This document shows positions 1 to 6,470 of a stretch of 64,000 bases of DNA, in pieces. This DNA comes from Vibrio tritonius (lineage in GTDB: Bacteria; Pseudomonadota; Gammaproteobacteria; Enterobacterales; Vibrionaceae). The notes under the pieces are model-generated. The model was not told the origin of the DNA, made no database searches, and was given only the letters and a program-made list of their open reading frames with translations. Both the position numbers and the translations under genes were made by a program. Each line of letters opens with the position of its first letter. Position 1 is the stretch's first letter. The stretch lies in contig NZ_AP014636.1 in the NCBI RefSeq assembly GCF_001547935.1, forward strand, positions 248,001 through 312,000. Direction: 5' to 3'.

Positions 1-540
1 CAAAAAGAGTTGGCCTCATTGTCTAACATGCCTTACATCTTGTTTGGTCATAGTTTTGGCACTCGGTTGGTGGCTGAGTACGCAAAACATCAGTCAGAGC
101 TGGGGAATCCTCCCCAGCATATTTTTTGTTCAGGTGCCAGAGCATTGCATATAAGAAACGGTTTACCTCCAATTCACCAGCTTTGTGATGATGAGTTTTT
201 AGAAAAGCTGGTACAAATGGGGGGGACACCGCGTGAAGTGGTAGAAAACAAGCAACTTATGTCTTTATTGATTCCAATGCTTCGAGCTGATTTCGGTTTG
301 TCACATTCACATAGCTTTCCTATAGCTAGTCACTTTGACTGCCCTGCGACAATTATTTATGGCGATAAGGACGAACGAACTACATATAAAACAGTTCAGG
401 CTTGGCAGACGTACTTTTCCAAAGACATTAAAACTCAGTGTATAGAAGGAGAGCACTTTTACATAAACGAGAACAAGGAAGCAGTTGCCAGAGAAATAAA
501 TCAAGTTGTCGAAGGCTTGTTAATGGAAATAACAGAATAG
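1..540 (+). CDS. Type II thioesterase, C-terminal part (cut by window start)
   Basis: This is an alpha/beta-hydrolase thioesterase of the GrsT/RifR type, which clears stalled or mis-primed acyl groups from carrier proteins of NRPS/PKS lines. The reading frame is open from base 1 and enters from outside the window. The nucleophile motif GHSFG falls about 16 codons in, where a full protein (about 240 residues) would have it near residue 75-90, so roughly 60-70 N-terminal residues are missing. The acid is probably the Asp in IYGDKDE, and the base is the His in EGEHFYI near the C-terminus. The gene ends 10 bases before an acetyltransferase, and a phosphopantetheinyl transferase follows, so the upstream neighbour is probably an NRPS/PKS cluster (inference). 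The A+T-rich codon use differs from the genes beyond 6 kb. Confidence 0.85.
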   Translation, partial: QKELASLSNMPYILFGHSFGTRLVAEYAKHQSELGNPPQHIFCSGARALHIRNGLPPIHQLCDDEFLEKLVQMGGTPREVVENKQLMSLLIPMLRADFGLSHSHSFPIASHFDCPATIIYGDKDERTTYKTVQAWQTYFSKDIKTQCIEGEHFYINENKEAVAREINQVVEGLLMEITE

Positions 541-550
541 AGAGAAAGTC

Positions 551-1090
551 ATGATTGATATAAAAACGATTACAGCATCTGAAATAGACTCACGCTTTGG
601 TGATTTATGCACCTTACTCATTGATTGTGTCGAGGATGGTGCATCTATAGGTTTTTTACCACCGTTATTGGAAAGTGATGCGAAGCAATATTGGAAAAAA
701 GTTAAAGAGTGTGTGAAAAATAACACGGCCCATTTACATATTGCTCTTTTCAATGGTCAATTAGTTGGTTGTGTTTTACTGAGTTGTTCAGGGAAGGCAA
801 ATGGTCTTCATAGAGCAGAAATCGAAAAAATGATGGTGTCACCAACTGCAAGAAGGCGTGGTATAGCCTCAAGTTTACTGGATCAAGCTGAATCTTTGGC
901 CTTAAATCTAGGCTTAAAACTTTTAGTGCTTGATACAAGAGAGAATGACGTCTCTGAAGCGTTGTATCAAAAGCATGCTTTTGTAAAGGTAGGCGTTATT
1001 CCTCAGTTTGCTTTGAGCTCACAAGGAGATCTTGCGGGTACAAGTATTTATTATAAGTTGATAGAAGCTCGCTCTTTATTTGTAGATTGA
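551..1090 (+). CDS. GNAT-family N-acetyltransferase
   Basis: A 179-residue GCN5-related acetyltransferase that moves an acetyl group from acetyl-CoA to an amine; the substrate cannot be read from sequence. The CoA pyrophosphate-binding loop is visible as ARRRGIAS (about residues 99-106), after the beta-4 strand EIEKMMVSP. The C-terminal ALYQKHAFVKVG is the usual family ending. The gene starts 10 bases after the thioesterase stop, with an AGAGAAAG ribosome site, so the two are very likely cotranscribed. In this setting it may modify the product, or give self-resistance by acetylating it. Both roles are inference from position. Confidence 0.8.
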   Translation: MIDIKTITASEIDSRFGDLCTLLIDCVEDGASIGFLPPLLESDAKQYWKKVKECVKNNTAHLHIALFNGQLVGCVLLSCSGKANGLHRAEIEKMMVSPTARRRGIASSLLDQAESLALNLGLKLLVLDTRENDVSEALYQKHAFVKVGVIPQFALSSQGDLAGTSIYYKLIEARSLFVD

Positions 1091-1220
1091 TTATAGCTTA
1101 CAGATGTAACTTGCTGTAAATATACACACAAGCCGAAGTATTGTTAGATATTTCTGTTAACAATGCTGATTAGCAGTGCTAAATCAATTAATAATTTCTT
1201 TGTGGATATTGGTATACAAA

Positions 1221-1934
1221 ATGTTAAAAGTCAAAAATCGACCTTCTTGTCTTTTTTTGCCAATAAAATTTAAAAATATATATGGCTATGAGATGGACTT
1301 TGACTCATCCATAATAGATATGGAGGATATGTCAATAAAGTCAGTGTTATCAATTGGGGCTTCTTCTATGGGGAAGAAGCGTAAAACTGAATATATATCA
1401 GGTAGGGTGTGTGCTCAAAAATCTCTAGAAAGGTTAGGCGTATATGACGAATTTGTAGGCGTTAATTGTGATAGGAGTCCTTGTTGGCCAGAAAATGTTG
1501 TTGGTTCTATTACGCATAGTAACTCACGAGCAATTGCAATAGTTGCATCGAATTCTAATTATAGAAATCTAGGTGTTGATGTGGAAAATACTATTACAGA
1601 AGAGGTCAGTGATTTGATTTCTATAAATGTAATAGATGATGAAGAACACGATGTTATGGGGTCGCCAGCTATTAGCCAACTGACAAAAGAAGAATTTGTA
1701 ACATTAGTTTTCTCAGCCAAGGAATCTATTTTTAAAGCGTTATATTGTGATGTGGGATATTTCTTCGGATTTGAAGTTGTAAAGTTGATCCAAGCTTCTA
1801 AGAATACTTTGACATTTGAGTTAAGGAGCAGTTTATGTGAAAAATGGGTTTTTGGTACGTGTGTTGAGGTGTATTTTCGTATTAATGATAAAGTGATTTT
1901 TACGATGGTTGCTATTTCAACTAATACTGCATAA
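1221..1934 (+). CDS. 4'-phosphopantetheinyl transferase, Sfp/EntD type
   Basis: Transfers the phosphopantetheine arm of CoA to the conserved Ser of carrier proteins, so activating NRPS/PKS enzymes. Visible family motifs are the GRVCAQKSL stretch, ITHSNSRAIAIVA (family usual SITHS/SISH), the Mg-binding GVDVEN and the signature FSAKESIFKALY. From the ATG at 1221 the length is 237 residues, in the EntD range. A GTG at 1176 would add a hydrophobic 15-residue leader not typical of the family, so I prefer 1221, although no strong ribosome site is visible for either. It is very A+T-rich. It closes the natural-product gene run, and the DNA just after its stop already belongs to an unrelated broken gene. 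Confidence 0.85.
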   Translation: MLKVKNRPSCLFLPIKFKNIYGYEMDFDSSIIDMEDMSIKSVLSIGASSMGKKRKTEYISGRVCAQKSLERLGVYDEFVGVNCDRSPCWPENVVGSITHSNSRAIAIVASNSNYRNLGVDVENTITEEVSDLISINVIDDEEHDVMGSPAISQLTKEEFVTLVFSAKESIFKALYCDVGYFFGFEVVKLIQASKNTLTFELRSSLCEKWVFGTCVEVYFRINDKVIFTMVAISTNTA

Positions 1935-1936
1935 GT

Positions 1937-2115
1937 ACGATTGTGGCTGGCTGCGTCACCCAATACGACAAAGTGATCAGTTGTCGCACCTTGTCCAAAG
2001 CGTTCGGCCTCGCGTCTATTCGTTTCGGTTACAGTATCTGCCATCCCAGCCTAAATGACGTTCTTGCCTTAGTCCGGAATACAACGATGTTTGCTCAGGT
2101 TTCTGCGATTGCAGC
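1937..2115 (+). pseudogene. Internal fragment of a HisC-like class I/II aminotransferase
   Basis: About 60 codons in one frame (continuous from about 1925) read as a PLP-dependent aminotransferase core. The segment RTLSKAFGLASIRFGY carries the Schiff-base lysine motif of histidinol-phosphate aminotransferase relatives, preceded by VTQYDKVI and followed by ICHPSLNDVLALVRN. There is no start codon and no N-terminal domain, and the frame is cut exactly where the IS66 left end begins (GTAAGCG at 2116), after which it meets a stop. So it is a double-ended remnant: its front was lost at the junction with the phosphopantetheinyl transferase gene, its rear at the IS. Whether it came from histidine biosynthesis or the natural-product cluster cannot be told. 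Confidence 0.72.
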
Positions 2116-2195
2116 GTAAGCGCACCATAAACACCACATTCTAATCAGGCTTTGCCCACTCTATGATCACATCTCCAATCCAAAGGAGATGTGAT

Positions 2196-2516
2196 ATGTA
2201 CAAACGACGCACCGACCAAGAATGGCTTTCTCTGATTGAGCAATGCCAAGCCAGTTCGCTCACACAACAAGCTTTTTGCCAAAAGCACGACATTAGCGTA
2301 TCGACATTTTACGCCAAGCGGCAAAAGCTGAGTGTTAACCATTCCGGGAATCAGAGTGGTTTCGTTAAGGCCGAAATTATTGAAAAGACTACGTGCCGCA
2401 AGGTGACCCAGACGTCGTTGGCGAACATGACTTTGATAGCAAATAACGTCGAATCGAGTATTCCTCAAGGCACGCCACCACACTATCTTGCTGAGTTGAT
2501 TGGAGCCTTGTCATGA
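2196..2516 (+). CDS. tnpA: IS66 accessory protein TnpA (Orf1)
   Basis: A 106-residue IS66 Orf1 protein with an N-terminal helix-turn-helix: WLSLIEQCQASSLTQQAFCQ, then ISVSTFYAKRQKL. The ATG at 2196 is chosen because AGGAG lies 9-10 bases upstream; an in-frame ATG at 2163 lacks this. The stop overlaps the tnpB start as ATGA (2513-2516), indicating translational coupling, as usual in this family. It looks intact, but the element cannot move without TnpC. Confidence 0.85.
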   Translation: MYKRRTDQEWLSLIEQCQASSLTQQAFCQKHDISVSTFYAKRQKLSVNHSGNQSGFVKAEIIEKTTCRKVTQTSLANMTLIANNVESSIPQGTPPHYLAELIGALS

Positions 2517-2866
2517 AACGCATGATGACCGCGCCAGTGGTGTATTTATACCGCGAGTTTGTCGATTTCAGAAAATCTATCAATGGTCTGGCGCTGTTGA
2601 TTGAATCCGAAACCGATCTCGAATTGGGCTCAGGGGCTTTGTTCCTCTTCACCAATAAACAACGAGATAAAATCAAAGTTCTGTATTGGGAGCAAACGGG
2701 TTATGCGCTCTGGTATAAACTCCTCGAAAAAGCCAAGTTTAAGTGGCCAACACAAGAGAAAAACACGGTGTTTACCTTAACGCAATTTGACCTCGACAGG
2801 CTGCTTTCTGGCTTCACAATAATTGGCCATAAACCAATAAAAATCGACAGTTTTACAATGGGTTAA
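2513..2866 (+). CDS. tnpB: IS66 accessory protein TnpB (Orf2)
   Basis: A 117-residue IS66 Orf2 protein. Family landmarks are YREFVDFRKSINGLALLIE near the N-terminus and ALFLFTNKQRDKIKVLYW in the middle, followed by the FKWP region. The length is normal for Orf2 (about 115 residues). Its role in IS66 transposition is accessory and not well defined. It starts inside the tnpA stop codon and is followed after 50 bases by the truncated tnpC. Confidence 0.88.
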   Translation: MKRMMTAPVVYLYREFVDFRKSINGLALLIESETDLELGSGALFLFTNKQRDKIKVLYWEQTGYALWYKLLEKAKFKWPTQEKNTVFTLTQFDLDRLLSGFTIIGHKPIKIDSFTMG

Positions 2867-2916
2867 TGGTAATAAAAGTCAGATAAACCAAGCCTTTTTT
2901 ATCGGTATTAAGTACA

Positions 2917-3081
2917 ATGAATACCATGGAAAAGACGACCCCCGACATCAATCCAGACAGCCAAAACATCGCGGAACTTCAAGCGATGGTGAAGGCGTTG
3001 ATGTCTGAGCAAGAAGCTTGGCAGCAAAAAGAATCACAGTGGCAACAAGACCCCCTCTGGCAGGATAGTTGTCACTGTTAA
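2917..3081 (+). pseudogene. tnpC: IS66 transposase TnpC, truncated after ~45 codons
   Basis: The ATG at 2917 opens a glutamine-rich coiled-coil N-terminus (IAELQAMVKALMSEQEAW) typical of the IS66 DDE transposase, which is normally about 500 residues. After QWQQD, near base 3050, the frame runs into the left end of an IS3 element and stops at 3081. The zinc-finger and DDE domains are missing, so the protein is dead. Confidence 0.8.
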
Positions 3082-3114
3082 AATTTAACCAGTTTGGGCG
3101 TTAAAGAGTGTATT

Positions 3115-3615
3115 TTGTCTCGTATTTCTGTTGAAAGAAAAGAAGCCATATTAAAAAAGTTACTGCCACCTTATTCCATGTCTGTCAGCCAATTGGCAAA
3201 AGAGGAAGGCATTAGCACGGCAACCCTGTATTATTGGCGTCAACAACTCAGAGAATCAGGAGCCGCCGTGCCTAATAGCCATACATCATCAGAGCAGTGG
3301 TCTGCCCAAACCAAGCTTGCTATCGTTGCTGAAACGTACTCGATGACAGAAAATGAACTTAGCAACTACTGTCGAGAAAAAGGGCTTTACCCCGAACAAG
3401 TCGAAGCTTGGCGCAGCGAGTGCATGCACGGTTTTATGTCGAATAAAGAACGTGAAGCGGACATTAAAAAACAAGCTAAAGCCGACAAAAATGAAATCAA
3501 AGCACTAAAGAAAGAACTACGAATCAAAGAGAAAGCCTTGGCCGAAACCGCTGCCTTATTGGTTCTTCGAAAAAAGCTGAGAGCCTTTTACGGGGAAGAG
3601 CCAGAGGACGATTGA
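3115..3615 (+). CDS. IS3-family transposase OrfA
   Basis: About 166 residues from a TTG at 3115 (MSRISVERKEAIL...; another TTG at 3094 is possible). It contains two DNA-binding segments, SVSQLAKEEGISTATLYYWR and a second helix-turn-helix around MTENELSNYCREKGL, then a lysine-rich coiled coil and the tail ALLVLRKKLRAFYGEEPEDD. At 3570-3576 the codons read A AAA AAG, the canonical IS3 slippery heptamer for -1 frameshifting, which joins OrfA to OrfB. This gene itself looks intact. Confidence 0.85.
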   Translation: MSRISVERKEAILKKLLPPYSMSVSQLAKEEGISTATLYYWRQQLRESGAAVPNSHTSSEQWSAQTKLAIVAETYSMTENELSNYCREKGLYPEQVEAWRSECMHGFMSNKEREADIKKQAKADKNEIKALKKELRIKEKALAETAALLVLRKKLRAFYGEEPEDD

Positions 3616-4648
3616 CCTCAACCGAAGAAAGGCAATGTCTAATCGAGCTCATTCATGAAGCGCAGAAAATGGTAGTCATTTAGTCCCGGCCTGCCATGAA
3701 GCTCTTATTGATTTACGGACGTATCGTCGTTGGTATCAACAAGGCGAGGTTCAATCCGACAAAAGGAAAACCTGCGCTCGACCACGGCCCGCTAATCAAT
3801 TATCGCAGCAAGAACATGAAGCGATTATTGATGTTTGTAATCGCCCTGAGTATGCGAGTTTACCGCCGACTCAAATTGTTCCGAGCTTGCTGGATAAGGG
3901 CGAATATATTGCTTCAGAGTCGAGTTTTTATCGAGTTCTCAGCGCCCATGACCAACTGCATCACCGAGGTCGTCAGCGAAGAAGGCAGCCGCATGCTAAG
4001 CCTAGAAGCTATAAAGCAACAGGTCCAAATCAAGTGTATATATGGGACATTACCTATTTACCGTCAAAGGTAAAAGGACAGCATTATTATTTGTATGTTA
4101 TCGAAGACATCTACAGTCGAAAAATCGTCGGTTACGACGTGTACGAGCGAGAGTGTGGTGAATTAGCGTCACAGCTATTACAAAGAACTCTGATACGAGA
4201 GCAGTGCTTTAATCAGCCTATCGTTCTTCACTCAGACAATGGGGCACCGATGAAGTCACTGACCTTCAAAGCCAAAATGGAGGAGCTAGGCATTATATCA
4301 TCGTATAGTCGCCCAAGGGTCAGTGACGATAATCCCTACATTGAGTCCCTGTTTAGAACGGTGAAATACGTACCGACATGGCCAACAAAGGGCTTTGAGC
4401 ATCTGAAGTCGAGTCGCAGTTGGGTTGAAACGTTCGTGAGTTGGTACAACACCGAGCACAAACACAGTCAATTAAATTACGTGACACCTTCGCTGCGACA
4501 CAATGGGAAGGATAAAGCTATCTTAGCGCACAGGGCTGAAGTGTTACTTGCTGCAAAACAGCGGCATCCAGAGCGTTGGTCGCGAGATATTAGGAACTGT
4601 AAACCCGTTGGAGAGGTTTACTTAAATCCAGAAAAAGAAGCAGCTTAA
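3576..4648 (+). pseudogene. IS3-family transposase OrfB (DDE integrase), one frameshift
   Basis: The catalytic half of the transposase, entered by -1 slippage at 3570-3576. The frame reads LTSTEERQCLIELIHEAQ, then meets a stop at about 3681. The continuing protein (NGSHLVPACHEALIDLRTYR...) resumes one base back at 3668, in a run of four A where five would restore the frame. After that it is open to 4648, with the integrase core: DITYLPS (first D), LHSDNGAPM (second D) and DDNPYIESLFRTVKY (the E). It probably encodes no full transposase unless the gap is a homopolymer sequencing error or a second programmed shift. Confidence 0.8.
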
Positions 4649-4674
4649 TAAATAAGCAAATGATGACAACTATC

Positions 4675-5329
4675 TTGAAAAACACCGCTTGTGACGGATT
4701 TATGGCTCTTAACACTCTTAGTACGCAAGAGTTTGATGTCGTATTACTGGATGTTCAGCTTCCTGGGATGAGTGGTATTGAAGTCGCCCGTGAATTGAAA
4801 GAAAGCGGAGGGGTAAACCAGAATACACCTTTAATTGCATTAACGGCCAACGTCCAGCCATCAAATATAAATGAGTATCATCATGCAGGAATCCGCGCGG
4901 TTGTCTCGAAGCCACTGAAGATCAACAAATTATATCAGGCCATCGTTGAAGCTGTTAATTGTGATACAGACGAAACCTCATCACAAAACATTTCGATGAT
5001 TGATAGGGCAGTGTTCGACAGCCATGAGAAACTTTTGGGTAAAAACAGAGCCACAAATCTCGGCATCATCTTTGCAAAAAGTATCGATAAAATTATCCCC
5101 AAAATTTTCACAGGGAATTCGAGGTCGCGATTATTACGAGATAAATCAGCAAGCTCACCGGTTGGCTGGGGACGCAGAATCTATCGGAGCTATACAGCTT
5201 AGTAAAGCATTAAGAGATATTGAGTTATTAGCATATAATCGTAACGACTGGTCAGCAATGGACACTAAACTTGAAGACATTAAAACTCTGGCTGAGCTTA
5301 CAATCAATGAATTAGGGATAACAGTTTAG
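4675..5329 (+). pseudogene. 3' remnant of a hybrid sensor histidine kinase (receiver + Hpt)
   Basis: The end of a multi-domain sensor kinase whose sensing, HisKA and ATPase parts are gone. The receiver domain is entered in its middle and keeps the phosphoryl-accepting Asp in VVLLDVQLPGMSG, the LIALTAN strand and the SKPLKI lysine. A linker leads to an Hpt domain with the phospho-His in AHRLAGDAESIGA. Between about 5095 and 5115 the frame moves by +1: the first part is read in the frame of 4675, the Hpt in the next frame, ending at 5329. The IS3 right end abuts the 5' side, so the IS probably removed the rest. The original signal is unknown; the receiver-Hpt order fits TorS/ArcB/BarA-like phosphorelays. 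Confidence 0.8.
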
Positions 5330-5369
5330 TTTCTGAATATACAACCCCCCTCGTTTATCAAGGGGGATA

Positions 5370-5493
5370 GTGAAATTGTAATCACCCCCTAAAATAGTGG
5401 CATACCATTTTAGAGTTCTTCTGCATAAACTGATCTAATCAGAGAGAACTCGCGATGAAGAAATCACGCTATACCGACACTGAACATTGTTAA
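5370..5493 (+). mobile_element. Left-end scrap of a second IS3-type element
   Basis: The DNA at 5378-5455 resembles an IS left end and leader (TGTAATCACCCCCTAAAATAG...), followed by an ATG at 5455 reading MKKSRYTDTEHC and a stop. MKKSRYT/FT is the usual opening of OrfA in IS3-family (IS407/ISVpa-like) elements, so only 12 codons of it survive. A C-run/G-run hairpin at 5346-5366 precedes it. Assignment rests on this short opening only. Confidence 0.5.
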
Positions 5494-5588
5494 ACTGTGA
5501 TCTTTTGCTATTCATATACCCGAATCCCTTGTTTTTTTTAACTGATTTTTAATATAAGGCCGACAAACGCATAAAAATAAGGCTTAAA

Positions 5589-5813
5589 ATGAAAGGCGAT
5601 TATTGTGGGTTAAATCAATTCAAACCCAATCAAAGAACGCTAGATGCAATCAATGATATGAATGGTATAACAGACATGTCAAAAGTATTAAGAGGTGTTT
5701 TGGTTACTGTTCCAGCATTTCAAATTTTTGTAGGTAAAGAAAGCTATTCTTGGTTTTCGCTTGCTAGAACAGCAAAAGATATCTACTCCTATGATTGGGA
5801 GCAGTTTCACTAA
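5589..5813 (+). CDS. Hypothetical protein (possibly the front half of an interrupted gene)
   Basis: A 74-residue reading frame with an AAGG site before the ATG; I do not recognise the family. It has a short hydrophobic patch (RGVLVTVPAFQIFV) but no clear signal peptide. Its TAA stop at 5811-5813 is followed in the same frame by another 40 open codons (5814-5933, AMKAVDKVEREQLNRI...), so this may be one 114-codon gene broken by a single stop. The reading frame then overlaps the next gene, which argues that the whole run was once a translated operon. Confidence 0.45.
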   Translation: MKGDYCGLNQFKPNQRTLDAINDMNGITDMSKVLRGVLVTVPAFQIFVGKESYSWFSLARTAKDIYSYDWEQFH

Positions 5814-5816
5814 GCA

Positions 5817-5933
5817 ATGAAAGCGGTAGATAAAGTAGAACGCGAGCAGTTGAATCGAATTGCAACAACAACAGCCATGTTTTCAAAAGGCGATGACTAC
5901 AAGTATTGGAAGTGTGTAAAAAATGCATTGTAA
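5817..5933 (+). pseudogene. Same-frame continuation after an in-frame TAA
   Basis: Thirty-eight codons from an ATG at 5817, in phase with the preceding 74-codon frame. The sequence is charged and helical at first (KAVDKVEREQLNRIA) and ends KYWKCVKNAL. It overlaps the start of the next gene by 11 bases. It is either a small coupled gene or, more simply, the tail of the gene above after a nonsense mutation. Confidence 0.35.
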
Positions 5934-6402
5934 GAGATTATTCATTACCAGTATTTGTTTGATAAGCACGAGTGTTTTTGCCAACACTTGGGTGGACGAG
6001 TTAAAGCATCAGGTCGAATTAACGCATCAGCAGTTCAACGGCGCGATTGAACGATGTAACAATCTAAGATTGTCATCACCTAAAAAGATAGAATCACCGT
6101 GGTTCGATACGCTTTCTTGGGAGAAAAAGTTTGCGGCCATTACGTATCTTTCATACATGGCCGATGAAAACTGTTATTCGCCAGAGCTAAATGCTTACAG
6201 CGCGGCACTCGTTAATTACGTTGCGGAAACTGGTGAGCGAGATCCGTTGGATAAACTCATTAAAGCAAGGCGAGTCTATCAGCCGACTGGGACTAAGCAC
6301 TATTTTGATTCTATCGACATGTCGCAGTTGAAAACATTGGCTGAAAATTCAGAGCTAAGCAGGCCTTTTGACCCTGTCGCACTGTCTGATCTTTATCGCT
6401 AA
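5923..6402 (+). CDS. Exported hypothetical protein
   Basis: A 159-residue protein with a clear Sec signal peptide (KRLFITSICLISTSVFA, cut after about residue 20), so it acts in the periplasm or is surface-exposed. The mature part is helical, with two cysteines (ERCNNL and ADENCYSP) that could pair as a disulfide. I recognise no family. Its start overlaps the upstream frame by 11 bases, and a strong terminator follows 15 bases after its stop, so it ends this small operon. Confidence 0.6.
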   Translation: MHCKRLFITSICLISTSVFANTWVDELKHQVELTHQQFNGAIERCNNLRLSSPKKIESPWFDTLSWEKKFAAITYLSYMADENCYSPELNAYSAALVNYVAETGERDPLDKLIKARRVYQPTGTKHYFDSIDMSQLKTLAENSELSRPFDPVALSDLYR

Positions 6403-6417
6403 TGATGAAATAAAAAC

Positions 6418-6453
6418 AAGCCCCAAGACAATCCATCTTGGGGCTTATTTTTT
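6418..6453. terminator. Bidirectional rho-independent terminator
   Basis: An 11-bp perfect stem AAGCCCCAAGA / TCTTGGGGCTT with a 7-base loop, followed by ATTTTTT on the plus strand and preceded by an A-rich run. It serves the convergent exported protein gene and the TonB receptor gene. Confidence 0.9.
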
Positions 6454-6470
6454 ACACACTTCTCTTTGGT

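Larger units (their letters stand above)
2116..3060 (+). mobile_element. IS66-family insertion sequence, 3' half missing
   Basis: The left end starts with GTAAGCGCACC at 2116, matching the GTAAGCG terminus typical of IS66. It carries tnpA, tnpB and the first ~45 codons of tnpC in the standard order. The rest of tnpC and the right terminal repeat are absent, replaced by an IS3-family element at about 3061. No target duplication can be checked because the right end is gone. Confidence 0.85.
3061..4677 (+). mobile_element. IS3-family insertion sequence with near-identical ends
   Basis: The ends carry an inverted repeat: GATAGTTGTCA at 3064-3074 and its reverse complement TGACAACTATC at 4664-4674. 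One side gives CAGGATAG and the other CAAGATAG, so the match runs three bases further with one mismatch. Inside are orfA and orfB in the usual two-frame IS3 layout. The flanks belong to different broken genes (IS66 tnpC on the left, a hybrid kinase on the right), so it marks a rearrangement rather than a simple insertion. Confidence 0.82.

Noticed and set aside
28..540. Short in-window start for the thioesterase (TTG at base 10 or ATG at base 28)
   Set aside because: The nucleophile motif would be almost at the N-terminus and the frame is open to base 1, so the gene begins outside the window.
1559..2044. A 161-codon minus-strand frame (MADTVTETNRRE...) antisense to the phosphopantetheinyl transferase
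   Set aside because: The plus strand over the same bases gives a clear transferase and then a HisC-like aminotransferase segment, so the minus-strand frame is a shadow.
3696..4073. A 125-codon frame inside the IS3 region
   Set aside because: It overlaps the real integrase frame, which is open from 3668 and carries the DDE motifs; this frame has no family content.
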